This document shows positions 1-10,172 of a stretch of DNA of 64,000 bases, piece by piece (positions within the stretch are counted from its first letter, which is position 1; each line of letters begins with the position of its first letter). The notes beneath the pieces are model-generated. The model ran no database searches. It saw nothing but the letters and a program-made list of their open reading frames with translations, and had not been told where the DNA came from. The stretch spans positions 285,489 to 349,488 of the forward strand of contig CAJNOI010000096.1 of NCBI GenBank assembly GCA_905250115.1. Reading direction: 5' to 3'. The DNA is from Adineta steineri (lineage: Eukaryota > Rotifera > Eurotatoria > Adinetida > Adinetidae). The position numbers and the translations under genes were made by a program.

Positions 1-141
1 CAGACTCCTAAGTGTACTCACTTTACCTGGACTCGAGCCAATAATGGTACTTGTTGGATGAAGAAAGGCACTGTATCCAAAACTTATGCATTCTCAACCA
101 ATGATACAACTATGGTCTGTGGTATATTATCATCTAAGTAG
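1..141 (+). CDS. PAN/Apple-type domain protein, 3' end only
   Basis: Frame 1 is open from the first base of the window to a TAG at 139-141 and gives the last 46 residues of a protein whose start lies outside. The peptide has the look of a PAN/Apple module: C-T-H-F-T-W near residue 5, then G-T-C-W-M-K-K-G, and a final V-C-G-I-L, with three cysteines spaced as in such domains. PAN/Apple modules usually bind carbohydrate or protein in secreted proteins. Upstream domains and signal peptide cannot be seen. The family call rests on motif memory only; the reading frame itself is clear. Confidence 0.6.
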   Translation, partial: QTPKCTHFTWTRANNGTCWMKKGTVSKTYAFSTNDTTMVCGILSSK

Positions 142-661
142 AAAATCTTGACACGAAATGTTTTCATGCTTTATTTATTTCCATAATGACTTTATTTTTT
201 ATCTTTTTAAAGTAATAAAAGTGGAGAGAGTACTGTTAATCTTTATGTATCTATCGCTTATATTTGTGAGTGCTTTAAGTATAGGATGTGGGTGAGGAAG
301 AGGCTCACACCCATGCCCTCAAGATGGTTTTCTGTTAAAACTAAAATTAATTCAATATTATTTTTGATTTAATATATAATTATATTATCAAAACATAGAG
401 TTGATTATTAAGGATTTTGTTTCCATAATTGTTTTCTTCGGATCATTTTAAGGATATGATCAATGTGGGTGTAAGTATGCATGGTGTTTCTTTACCTACA
501 TTCTCACTTTCACTTTTACTTGACACACTTGCAAATTTCTTTAAAATACTGAAATTAAAGCTCATATAATTGCACCCTCGAATAGTTTATTTACTATTAG
601 AATAAAATGAACTCGTCAAATTTTCTCGTTTAAAAAGTAACTACATTTCAGAAAAATAAGT
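142..661. other. AT-rich spacer
   Basis: No supported gene. It holds one G-rich/C-rich inverted repeat (listed separately at 282-326) and a weaker similar patch near 455-515 with a TGTGGGTGT stretch. Confidence 0.5.
282..326. repeat. telomere-like foldback element, copy 1
   Basis: The G-rich left arm contains GGATGTGGGTGAGG. It is followed after a few bases by a C-rich right arm with CACACCCATGCCCTCAAG. The arms are imperfect reverse complements. The right end CCCTCAAG recurs in many copies in this window. Confidence 0.6.
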
Positions 662-1180
662 TTATATGATGTAGCCGGTAACTTTAATCTCAAAGTGATT
701 CACATTTCCAGAATCTGTATAAGTTCCAGTGTTATGTGAACACGTTACATTGATTATTAAATTCATTGACAGGTTATTCGGACTACTATTCCAAGGAATA
801 ATCAGTTCTTGTTGATGCACTGTACCGTGACAGTTATAAGTTTGTTCCAAATACTCGGTTGTTTGATCAGGCAGACAACGTTCTTGATAGGCAGTAAATC
901 CCAAATATGCATGTCCATAAGGATGATTACTGTGTACAACTTTTATCGATAGGAGTACAGCTTTAACATCTTCGTTGGACGGCAAATAATTCAAAAGATC
1001 AACATAATACTTTATTTTTTGATCGTCCAATTGAATTTTCTGTAATTCTGGTGGTACTAATAATTTCTTAACGATCATCTTCATTGTTCTTCGTTCAAGT
1101 TGATCGATCCGACGTGACATAGTTTCAATCTGATCACTGAATCGAACAATTAAATTGTTATTATTATTATTACTTGTCAT
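662..1180 (-). CDS. hypothetical protein, 172 aa, single exon
   Basis: An uninterrupted minus-strand ORF starts with ATG at 1180-1178 and ends at 662. The protein opens with Met-Thr-Ser and a run of six Asn. A predicted amphipathic stretch follows (about residues 12-45, R/Q/L/M-rich, possibly coiled coil), then a C-terminal half rich in beta-type alternation (about residues 75-172) with four cysteines and several His. No signal peptide or membrane segment is seen. I do not recognise the family. Codon use looks like a real gene rather than a shadow, and the opposite strand has no competing ORF. The N-terminal Asn run resembles that of the F-box exon at 3912-4070, which may be coincidence of AAT/AAC repeats. 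Confidence 0.5.
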   Translation of the reverse strand: MTSNNNNNNLIVRFSDQIETMSRRIDQLERRTMKMIVKKLLVPPELQKIQLDDQKIKYYVDLLNYLPSNEDVKAVLLSIKVVHSNHPYGHAYLGFTAYQERCLPDQTTEYLEQTYNCHGTVHQQELIIPWNSSPNNLSMNLIINVTCSHNTGTYTDSGNVNHFEIKVTGYII

Positions 1181-1397
1181 CGATGTGGTTACTACACACT
1201 CACTCTAAATGTCTTTCTCTACCAAGTGTAAGATAGAGTTTTGCATACTCTATGTCTCTTATCTAATATCAGTATTGTATAAAGTATGTGTGTGTTATCA
1301 GAAGAATAAAAGAAGAAAAAACCTTGTGCATTGATAATGATATAAGTGGGTATTTTGTGAATACTAGACGGCGCATTAAAGTCAAACTGTTTAATAA

Positions 1398-1450
1398 TTT
1401 GGGTTTGAGTGGGTGCGTGAAACAATGTAACTACGCACATCCACATCCCT
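1398..1450. repeat. telomere-like foldback element, copy 2
   Basis: Left arm GGGTTTGAGTGGGTGCGTG, loop of about 14 bases, right arm CGCACATCCACATCCC. The arms pair with a few mismatches. This copy lacks the CTTGAGG/CCTCAAG ends seen in others. Confidence 0.5.
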
Positions 1451-1751
1451 AGGGAACGTTTACAAAACACAGATACTTCTGTCGTTATTCATTTTAAATA
1501 ATTAATCAAACGAAATAGTATTCAATGATTTCAAAATTCAGTCAAATATTGTAAATTGCATAATTTGAGATGATATTATGCAAGTTGTCTCCTTCCAATT
1601 AATGTTTGTTTTATTCTGTTGTAGACGTCATACGTTATTGCACAACATGCAAGTATTTTCCTTTTATATATCTTTCATGCGATGCTACTGATGGGGTCGG
1701 CTGATGTCGAGTCAGTTACTTAGCATTAATAAATTCCAAGGTGGAATCTAT

Positions 1752-1789
1752 TTGTCGGTGTTTTAGAATACCATAAGAAACACCGACAA
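1752..1789. repeat. perfect 12-bp inverted repeat (hairpin)
   Basis: TTGTCGGTGTTT at 1752-1763 and its exact reverse complement at 1778-1789 are separated by a 14-base loop. The surroundings are AT-rich and carry no gene. Confidence 0.7.
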
Positions 1790-2541
1790 GAAGAGCTACT
1801 TTCACATGAAAACTTCATTATACTTCGAAATATTTGTGAACCTTTTCACGGTTTACAATTCTGCTATACCATCAGGCATCCGAGTTAAGCTGCTTGCGCA
1901 ACTCGACTCTTTTTTTTCTTAAAATAATATTTTCAAATTCATATATATATACATATGTTTCCTTTGGATCTTGATCTGCTGAAACTAGCTCACACAGCGA
2001 AACAACAAAGAAGTAAGCCTCATAAAGAGGTATCTACAATAATATTCGGTGTGAATTTAAAATATAATTCACATCCACGTTCTCTTATTTATTAAAAATC
2101 TAAGACAACATTTCATTTCTAATTTATCTGAAACTTCTCACATCTTACAAAGACTTTGTTGAAAATGAGATTCACTTGTAAATGCCTTCTTATTAAAAAA
2201 AAGTTTTATTCCAACCTACAGAATAAAAGTAGAATGATTCAATAGTTATTTCGAATTTATTAGATAATATTTATGAGAATTTATTCTTTTGATAGCCATT
2301 AATAATCAATGGACGATCATTGACACTCAAGAAATCTACAAACTTTAAATGAAAAAAATAAAAATTCTTTTTTTTATCGATACACTTGACTTTTTATAAT
2401 TCTAAATGATTTCAAGAAACAAGCTCAAAATCAATAAAACAAGTCATTTGCTGAAAAAAATTCAAGATAAAGCAAACATATTCTTGTTCTTGTAATATAT
2501 AATCCTTCCAACAATTATTATGATAAGCTTATTATTAATAT

Positions 2542-3320
2542 TTATGATCCTAGTAGATTTGTATTTCGCGTAATATAATCATGGATACGATTTTTTATCT
2601 TGTAATCAATACCAACGTCGTTGACATCTAGTGTAGTGAGTGTCTATATGAAGATATAGATAGATTATAAAAGAAATAGATGAAAAATGAATAATAATTA
2701 CTGTATTGTTTTGTAATGCATCAGCTAAGTGTTTTACCCCCTTCAAACCGATTTGAGCGAATTCGAGGTCTAGTATAGTGAGAGTCTAGATAAAAAATGG
2801 AGATAGAATTATTTGTTAAAAAATTCGCTAGATGTTTTGCTTCTTCGTCTCCAAAAGCATTGCCGCGAAGAATTAGTGTGGTAAGTGCCTGAATGAAAGA
2901 GCGTGATTAGATGATACATTCGATAGATGAGGAATAGATAATAGTTACTGTATTAATTTCTAATGCATCAGTTAAGTATTTTACTCCTTCGTCCTCGATT
3001 TCATTAGCTTCAAGGCCGAGGAAGGTGAGTGTCTAAATGCAAAAGTATAAATAGATGATATACTAGATAGATAAGAAGTTAATAGTAGTTACCGGGTTCT
3101 TCTGTAATGCAGAAGCTAAATATTCTGCTCCTTTATCTCCAATATGTCTAAAATAAAGATCTATTATGGTGAATGTCTAATTGAGCAAGTACATATAGAT
3201 GATATATATAATCGACGAAAAGGAAATGATATTTACTTTATCATTGTATAATATATTGGCCAGATGTTTTGCTCCTTCTTATCCAAATATTTCCCATTTA
3301 ATTTTCTTGGTGGCGAAGGC
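2542..3320 (-). pseudogene. LRR (ribonuclease-inhibitor type) exon array, decayed
   Basis: Six minus-strand blocks encode leucine-rich repeats. Five are exactly 84 bp (28 residues) and all are in phase 0: 3237-3320, 3093-3176, 2949-3032, 2805-2888, 2702-2785, then a 3' block 2542-2643 ending in a stop. Typical content is T-L-T-x-L-D-L, then N/A-x-I-G-x-x-G-x-x-x-L-A-x-A-L-x-x-N. Most blocks are bounded by TAG/CAG acceptors and GTAA donors, with introns of about 58-64 bp. Damage is visible. The 3237-3320 repeat has an in-frame TAA at 3279-3281. The block at 2805-2888 is separated from the next by only 19 bp with no GT donor, which shifts the frame. These LRRs normally form protein-binding solenoids in F-box or NLR-like proteins. 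The F-box exon at 3912-4070 upstream ends in the same phase and probably once began this gene. Confidence 0.75.
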
Positions 3321-3911
3321 CTATATGAAAGAGTTGAAGAGAATCATATTTTCTCTTCATAATACAATAGCTGATTGAGTATTTTTTTATTAATTTTATT
3401 CTTACATTCTTAAACAATACTCAGCAGTCACTCATTGAGGTTGCTGCTGAAAGCAACTTAAGAATTTTCCATTTTGAAACGAAATCAAATTGCAAGATTG
3501 ATAACAAAAAAGCTTAAAGCATTAACTATGGAACAGGGGATCTCACTAGTAAGTTCAGATCAAAACTTGAAGTAAAACAATATTTTGATGACATACAAGA
3601 GAAAAACGAGTGTAGAAAAAGTATTAAAATATGAATGAAATATCTGTAATTTTAGTAATTTATATAGATTTAATCAAATTCATTGAACTCAAAAATTTGA
3701 GACTAAATATTAGTACAATGGTTTCGATCTTTGATAAGATTTCGAAAAGGAAAGAAAAGAAAAGAGAGTTGTTATTTGTGAATATTTACATACTTTTTTA
3801 TATCACAGTCATGTTGGAAATCTTTGTTTTTTTTTAGAAAAAGAAACTTCTTATAAGACTAGTTTTTTGGGTATAAAATAATAAAGAATAATGATAACAA
3901 TAAATGATTAC

Positions 3912-4070
3912 CTGATATCGATGGTAACTATCCATAATTATATTAAGCCTTGCACAAACATTTCTCATTGGAAAAAGGAGAGTCCACTCGCTTTGAAAAT
4001 CAAGAATTAAGTAATCCAGTTCCACCGGTAATGTATGAAATGATACATTGTTGTTGTTGTTATTCGTCAT
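3912..4070 (-). CDS. F-box domain first exon (likely part of the LRR locus)
   Basis: ATG at 4070-4068 opens a 53-codon exon ending in CAG before a GTAATC donor (3911-3906). After Met-Thr and a run of Asn, residues 11-50 match an F-box: H-T-L-P-V-E-L, then I-L-D-F near residue 22, and R-N-V-C-A-R-L-N near residue 37. F-box proteins recruit substrates to SCF ubiquitin ligases through Skp1. The exon ends in phase 0, and the LRR exons at 2542-3320 all start in phase 0 on the same strand, so an F-box/LRR gene is the likely original arrangement. No clean coding link was found in 3321-3911, and the LRR part is broken, so this may be an orphan exon. Confidence 0.6.
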
Positions 4071-4977
4071 TAATTCAATGTAAATTGTTGATATGTGTGT
4101 ATTCTGTTACTTTGTATGTCAGTTAAATGATCTGTTGTTTTTATTTTTATTTCTTATCAAATATATCGTTAATGTGCCATAGATTTCTAGAGGGTGTGGG
4201 TGCTAGGTGACTACAATATTCATACCTACACCCACCCTAAAATGGATTTTTTTGTATTGTGAAAATCAGTTTGTTGTAATTTATAACTTTTTTATGGAGC
4301 ATCACAATTGTTAATTATTCTTAAAGAACCATTTCTGACTCGTGATAGTCAGCTGAAATATAGACAAAATGAGGTAAAATGAAACTTACCCTCTTTTCAT
4401 TTGTCATTGAATTTTTACAAGAATATTTTTTGAGAATAAAGTCTTCTAATATCGACTCTAGACCTGAAACTCAATTGATGGTGGCGCTTTGAATCACGTT
4501 GAGTGGGATACGAATAGGTTGATTTCGTAAGCCTATCCAGTTCTACTACGTAAATGATAAAGGTAGATATCATCCTTGATTCGATTCATCATACTACCAG
4601 TTACAAAATTACAAACCACGTTTTTTTTCTTGCCTTTTCTTCGTCGAGCAAAATCGCTTTTACTAATATCATACACTCAGGCATTATCAAACTATTTTTA
4701 TTTATTTGTGGAATTTAAAATACTCAGAAAATGCTGGATTTGCTAGAAAATTGTTTATAAAGAAATTTGTGAATCAGTAATAACTTTTAAAGACGTTTGA
4801 ATATCAACTACAATTTCATAGAAAAATAACACTATTTATTTGAAAATTATTTAAACAGTGACTATTATAGAGTTATCGTTTCGCCATATACATAAGTCAG
4901 TCCATTTTTTTGAATAACTTTTTTTCTTCTCTATAAATTGTTTTCTTATTTACAGTACTGGAACCTTGAGACCAATA
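4071..4977. other. spacer before nitrate reductase
   Basis: No gene seen. It holds foldback copy 3 (4188-4240). A strong pyrimidine-rich 3' splice site, TTTTCTTATTTACAG, ends at 4955, 22 bases before the ATG of the next gene, with no paired coding exon found upstream. Confidence 0.5.
4188..4240. repeat. telomere-like foldback element, copy 3
   Basis: Left arm CTAGAGGGTGTGGGTGCTAG, short AT-rich loop, right arm CCTACACCCACCCTAAAA. The arms pair with mismatches. It lies in the spacer between the F-box exon and nitrate reductase. Confidence 0.65.
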
Positions 4978-7569
4978 ATGATGACAACCTCAACACTTAC
5001 CTGCTCAAATAACAAAGAGAATAATGTAGAAGACTTCCATTCAAAATCTTCAAAACTCGAAATAGATGGAGACTCAAAACAGATCAATTCTTCTACAAAA
5101 ACAATTTCATTTCCTTTACCATTAGAAACCGAGAAGCCAACTAAAATATTAGAATGTGATGAAAAGACGCCAGATGCGCATGTTCCGAGAGATAGCAGAC
5201 TAATTAGACTTACGGGAGTTCATCCGTTCAATTGTGAGGCACCACTCAGCGTATTATATGATAGTGGATTTCTTACACCCACAGAATTATGGTATGTACG
5301 TAATCATGGAGCTGTACCAGAAGTACTTGATTCTGACATCTTAAATTGGGAATTTAGAATAGAAGGAATGGTTGAAAAACCGATTACACTTAAACTGGCT
5401 GAACTTTTGACATTTAATCAAATTACAATTCCTATAACAATGGTATGTGCAGGTAATCGACGAAAAGAGCAAAATGTGGTACGAAAAGGAAATGGATTTA
5501 ATTGGGGAAGTGCAGGAGTCAGCACGGCTTTATTCACAGGAGTTCTGATAAATGAAGTAATTAAATTGGCTCAGCCAAAACATACTGCAAAATACATGTG
5601 TATGGAAGGCGCTGACAAACTTCCAAATGGTTATTATGGAACAAGTATTCTACTTTCAACTGCAATGAATCCTGCTATGGGTGTTATACTGGCTCATAAG
5701 ATGAATGGTGAGTCATTAGCACCGGATCATGGTCGACCTTTACGAATTGCTATACCAGGCCAAATCGGTGGACGAAGCGTTAAATGGTTAAAACGAATAA
5801 TTATTACAGAAGAACCCAATGATAATTGGTATCATATATATGATAATAGAGTTTTACCGACAATGGTAACACCAGAAATAGCCGCTGAAAATAAATCTTG
5901 GTATAATGATGAACGATATGCTTTATATAATCTTAATGTACAGAGTGTCATATGTTATCCTGCTCATGAAGAAACTGTCAAAATCGAAGAAAACAAACCT
6001 TATAATATTCGAGGATATGCTTATAATGGTGGTGGAATACGAATTGGCAGAGTCGAGATCTCACTCGATCAAGGTCGTACATGGCAACTGGCAAAGATTG
6101 ATTATCCCGAAGATCTTTACAGAAAAGCCATACATACACCTCAACTGTTCTGTGGAAAATTAGATATGCCAAACAGAGAACTATGTTTTTGCTGGTGTTT
6201 CTGGAATATCGAAGTTCCTATTATGAAACTTTCTCAGGCAAAAGATATTGTTGTTCGAGCGATGGATGAAAACATGAATATTCAACCTCGAGATATGTAT
6301 TGGAATGTTCTTAGTATGTTGAATAATTGTTGGCATAGACTGACTGTAAGTAAACAAGAGAATAGTAACGTTTTAAAATTCGATCATCCAACAGTGCCAG
6401 CTTTAACTAAAGGTGGATGGATGGAAAAAGTCAAGGAAGAAGGTCGTGAACTTACAGATGGATTTTGGGGTTCTGGATCAGTAGTAGCAACAGATCACTT
6501 ACAAGAAAGAAAATTGTCTACTATTAAAATGTTTGATGAATCCATTACACGTGAAATCACTGAAGAGGAATTATCAAAGCACAATAAAGATGGTGATGCA
6601 TGGATTGCCGTTAATGAACATGTTTATGATGTTTCTAAGTATTTAAAAGATCATCCTGGTGGAGTTGATTCAATCGTTTTAGCTAGTGGAATGGATTCTA
6701 CTGATGATTTTATGACTATTCATAGCGATCATGCCAAAAATATGTTAATTAAATATCAGATTGGTATTCTTAAAACAAATACGACGAAAAAAAATAATCA
6801 GACCGATGAAATAAATGCAAATACACAACGAGATATTTTTCTATCTCACAAACAATGGACAAAAGCTACTTTAAAGCAAAAAACGGAAGTGAATCATGAT
6901 TCTGTATATTTAACGTTTGCATTGGAGCATTCTAATCAAAAGTTAGGAGTGCCAATTGGTAAGTATTTCTACATGCGTTGTACGTCTCAATCAAACGAAA
7001 AAGTCATAAGATCTTATACACCCATTTCTGAAACCGATCAACTGGGAGAATTTGATTTGGTCGTTAAGTTGTATAGAGCGTCTGGCAAACGATCAGCAGG
7101 AAAGATGTCTGCTTGTATTGATTTACTTAAAGAAGGCGACACAGTTGAATGCAAAGGACCATTTGGTGACTTCGAATATCAAGGTAACGGAGTTATTTTG
7201 AACAAAGGCGTCACATATAAGATCGAAAAGCTCACTATAATTGCTGGTGGGAGTGGTATCACTGGAATTTATCAGATTTTTCGACAGGCATGTAGAGATG
7301 GTATCGAATGTGAACTTATATATTGTAATAAGACGGAAAAAGATATTCTTATGCGTAAAGAACTTGATTCTTTACAACATGTACATTATTGTCTCACACG
7401 TCAAAGAGACGACTGGACTGGTCTTCGAGGATACATTTCTTCATCCTATTTTAAACATGTACACGATGGTTTATTGTTGTGTTGTGGACCACCTGAAATG
7501 ATGGACAATATATACAAGACTGCAGTGAAGGCTGGCTGGAACGTACATGAACAATTTATTCGTTTTTAA
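4978..7569 (+). CDS. assimilatory-type NAD(P)H nitrate reductase, intronless
   Basis: The single exon encodes 863 residues from the ATG at 4978; four more in-frame codons lie upstream without an ATG. Eukaryotic nitrate reductase reduces nitrate to nitrite in the cytosol. Domains in order: molybdenum-cofactor domain of the sulfite-oxidase fold, with the Mo-ligand Cys near residue 157 in M-V-C-A-G-N-R-R; the E-G-A-D and P-D-H-G-R-P-L-R motifs and an I-G-G-R-S-V-K-W-L-K segment; the dimerisation region; cytochrome b5 with H-P-G-G (His near 559) and I-H-S (His near 582); and a cytochrome-b5-reductase-type FAD/NAD module with R-S-Y-T-P near 678, A-G-G-S-G-I-T-G near 756, C-G-P-P near 836 and a C-terminal F-I-R-F. 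Length and order match plant and fungal enzymes (about 850-980 aa), and no key residue is missing. Animals generally lack this gene, so horizontal acquisition is inferred; the absence of introns fits but does not prove it. NADH versus NADPH use cannot be read. Animal sulfite oxidase is excluded by the C-terminal reductase module. Confidence 0.93.
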   Translation: MMTTSTLTCSNNKENNVEDFHSKSSKLEIDGDSKQINSSTKTISFPLPLETEKPTKILECDEKTPDAHVPRDSRLIRLTGVHPFNCEAPLSVLYDSGFLTPTELWYVRNHGAVPEVLDSDILNWEFRIEGMVEKPITLKLAELLTFNQITIPITMVCAGNRRKEQNVVRKGNGFNWGSAGVSTALFTGVLINEVIKLAQPKHTAKYMCMEGADKLPNGYYGTSILLSTAMNPAMGVILAHKMNGESLAPDHGRPLRIAIPGQIGGRSVKWLKRIIITEEPNDNWYHIYDNRVLPTMVTPEIAAENKSWYNDERYALYNLNVQSVICYPAHEETVKIEENKPYNIRGYAYNGGGIRIGRVEISLDQGRTWQLAKIDYPEDLYRKAIHTPQLFCGKLDMPNRELCFCWCFWNIEVPIMKLSQAKDIVVRAMDENMNIQPRDMYWNVLSMLNNCWHRLTVSKQENSNVLKFDHPTVPALTKGGWMEKVKEEGRELTDGFWGSGSVVATDHLQERKLSTIKMFDESITREITEEELSKHNKDGDAWIAVNEHVYDVSKYLKDHPGGVDSIVLASGMDSTDDFMTIHSDHAKNMLIKYQIGILKTNTTKKNNQTDEINANTQRDIFLSHKQWTKATLKQKTEVNHDSVYLTFALEHSNQKLGVPIGKYFYMRCTSQSNEKVIRSYTPISETDQLGEFDLVVKLYRASGKRSAGKMSACIDLLKEGDTVECKGPFGDFEYQGNGVILNKGVTYKIEKLTIIAGGSGITGIYQIFRQACRDGIECELIYCNKTEKDILMRKELDSLQHVHYCLTRQRDDWTGLRGYISSSYFKHVHDGLLLCCGPPEMMDNIYKTAVKAGWNVHEQFIRF

Positions 7570-8840
7570 ATGACAATAAAGCAAATAAAATTGATCGAAC
7601 GCCGATTTATATGTGGCAGCAGGTGAAATATCAACATTTTACTAATGTCTCTTTGTACGCAAAGAAATAAATATAAGCTAAATCGATCGTTTAATCTTGA
7701 AGATAGGTCTGGGTGTGAGTCTGTGTGAGTAATCTATTCTCTTAACTACACCCACTCACACCATCAAGCGATAATGTTGAAATCGTTGTGGGAGATTAAG
7801 TATAGATATTGAACTTACTCTAATTGTCTTGAGTAGTTATTATTCAATTTTTTTCTTTTTTCTATTAATACAACGTTTATTTTTCGATAATTGAATTGTT
7901 TTTATATAAAAGATGTAATAAATATTCTCTAGGTGAACTGTTCAAAATGCTATTAGTTTTATTTTTGTCATAAACAGATTTATTTGAAGGAAATAAATAA
8001 ATTCTATTCAAATTCATTTCGTTAGAACAAATAATCTTACAGTTTTATTCAGTAACTTTCTAAATTTTTAGTAAAATTTTATAAAAAAAGTTATTTTCAA
8101 AAACAATGATATTACCTCTCTTTTAAAGATAATCAGACTTGATTAATATTTATTATCACTTTAGCTAAATTCTATTAACAAAAATGTCTATATTGTTTCT
8201 TCTAAACAATCATATAATTCAATTCACTTCCAATGCCAAAACGTTCTATCGTATTGCTATAGTTCTGACAATTTGAAACGCGCGTATCTCTCGTTAACGT
8301 TACTTTTATATAAAATATTCGTTAGTAATAATTTTGAACAACTTCGAAATCCACTATAAACATGAAATAATAAGACAACTAATAATCATTATTACTGTTG
8401 AAATGAATAATTTTATAGAGAAAATAATTACACTCTAAAAAAAAGTCTTTTATGATTATCAAATAAAAAAATATTTACAAACAAAGTAAAATCTGAGAAA
8501 TTTCCTATAAAAACCTTTCAATATTTATTCATTTTTATGAAGATAAATTTTGGTATATTGAAACAATACGAATAAGAACCTTTTAAAGAAAGAAAATTAC
8601 ATAAGCCATATAGTTAACATTTGATAAGACAACTCTTATCTAGATAAATATCGTCGTTATAATATCATTTAGTATTTTGTGTGCAAATAAATGAAAGAAA
8701 AGAGAATAACTTATAAAAAGATTGACGACTAAACATAAAAAAAACACATTTTTACTGTTAACTGTGTCATAAGAATAAACGTATTCTATCGTGAAATAGA
8801 AGTTATCAAATACGATTGTTGTTATTATTAAGCAATTATA
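7570..8840. other. spacer
   Basis: No gene seen. It contains foldback copy 4 (7696-7768) just after nitrate reductase, then plain AT-rich DNA. An AG at 8831-8832 precedes the next ATG by eight bases. Confidence 0.45.
7696..7768. repeat. telomere-like foldback element, copy 4
   Basis: The left end is CTTGAAGATAGG and the left arm GTCTGGGTGTGAGTCTGTG. After about 15 bases the right arm is CACCCACTCACACCATCAAG. The outer CTTGA/TCAAG ends are themselves inverted. Confidence 0.65.
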
Positions 8841-9326
8841 ATGATTACTGTGAACACAATACAAGCGGGTACAGTTTTTGCCTGGTTTATGTTAGTTGTG
8901 ATCCTTCGACGTATTGTGATGCTTGGTGTATCTATGGCTGCACGACGAGGCAAACCTTTTCCACCAGGTACACGACCTCCTGAAGATAATAAATTAGTAG
9001 GACAACCGACGACAACAACGACTCAACATGATTTTCCTAGAGATGTACGTGTCAATAGAACTATTAACAATGATACAGAAAACGATCCTTATTTTATTAT
9101 TTTATTATTAGCAACAGCTATCTTTTCTGACACTGCTTTTTCTCCTCGGAACTCTACACGAACAATTGTTTATGGTATTTTATATTTATTCATTCGTATC
9201 GTTTATGCTGTGGCGTATATTATGGCTTTACAACCATGGAGATCAATAATGTTTGGCCTTGGTTTAGTTTTAACATTGGCTTGTAGTCTCGATTTAGTTA
9301 TAACCATGTCAGGTCGACCCAATTAA
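8841..9326 (+). CDS. MAPEG-family membrane protein (microsomal glutathione S-transferase 1-like)
   Basis: ATG at 8841 opens a 161-residue single-exon protein. MAPEG enzymes are small four-helix membrane proteins of the ER or outer mitochondrial membrane; MGST1-type members conjugate glutathione to lipophilic electrophiles and reduce lipid peroxides. Visible features are a first hydrophobic helix (about residues 8-30) followed by a basic A-A-R-R-G-K stretch, the signature-like segment V-R-V-N-R-T-I-N-N-D-T-E-N near residues 68-80 (compare R-x-x-R-x-x-x-N-D-x-E-N in MGST1), and three further hydrophobic helices (about 83-95, 106-128, 133-155). Length fits the family (about 150-160 aa). It sits between nitrate reductase and a GPCR, with no functional link evident. 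Substrate cannot be predicted. Confidence 0.8.
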   Translation: MITVNTIQAGTVFAWFMLVVILRRIVMLGVSMAARRGKPFPPGTRPPEDNKLVGQPTTTTTQHDFPRDVRVNRTINNDTENDPYFIILLLATAIFSDTAFSPRNSTRTIVYGILYLFIRIVYAVAYIMALQPWRSIMFGLGLVLTLACSLDLVITMSGRPN

Positions 9327-10172
9327 AACTGTTCGACTAAATCATTCCGAACGAAATATACAAGACATTTTTATATTGAAAATAAATATTGATTTTAACA
9401 ATGTAAATTTTAAAAAATAGTATTATTCTTCTATTTGATATGACTAGTATTCATTATTCATTCGAAAAATCTATTGTTGATTTATAACTAATTTTAATCG
9501 ATATAGAAGCTTTTATCCTAGAATTTTTCTAAATGTTATAATATGACAATCTTTAGATTCGAATGCCTACTGAAACTAGTTATAAACAATAATAAATCTA
9601 ATCATTTTTTATATGAAAATTAAAGTCTAGAAAGTATATCGTGTCGATGATTTTCCAGTAAGAGTTGACTTTTATAGTTTGAACTATGTAAAAATTTGTC
9701 TAATGATATTAAGTTGAAAAGCAAATAGGAGGAGTAAAATATCATTATGATAATATATCTGAAAGATGGGAAAAACAGCTTATTTAAAAAATATACTACT
9801 AAAACGTTTTATTCTAAAATACATTTGAAAACATATATGCGTCGTTGAGAGTGAAGGAATTAATAATAAATGATATTTTTTCTAAAATTAGCTTTAGTTC
9901 GAAAAAAGATCATCTTATTCAGTGTTGTATATATAATCATATTAACTCATCTATCCGATATATTCTGATATATATTTTGTTGAGTAAGTACGTAAATAAG
10001 TTTCAATTTATTTAGATGATATTATACAACGAGATCTTATTTTTTAATTAAATTAAAGAGAATTTTATATCGTATGTAACTTGAGTATATTGAAAAAAAG
10101 TTTTTAGTCAGAGTTTTCATTATTAAAATGATTCTATTTCATTCATTAATTCACACTGTTAACTGTAAATGA
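9327..10172. other. spacer
   Basis: AT-rich DNA with no gene, repeat family or RNA recognised. Confidence 0.4.

Larger units (their letters stand above)
1181..2541. other. spacer with hairpin and one foldback element
   Basis: No convincing gene. An 83-codon minus-strand frame at 1219-1470 covers the foldback element at 1398-1450 and looks accidental. A perfect 12-bp hairpin lies at 1752-1789, and a short CGAGTT/AACTCG inverted pair lies near 1882-1907. Confidence 0.45.

Noticed and set aside
1219..1470. 83-codon minus-strand ORF
   Set aside because: It spans a foldback repeat and lacks any recognisable domain.
3631..3837. 68-codon plus-strand ORF
   Set aside because: Biased, membrane-like composition from AT-rich DNA inside the broken F-box/LRR locus; no supporting feature.
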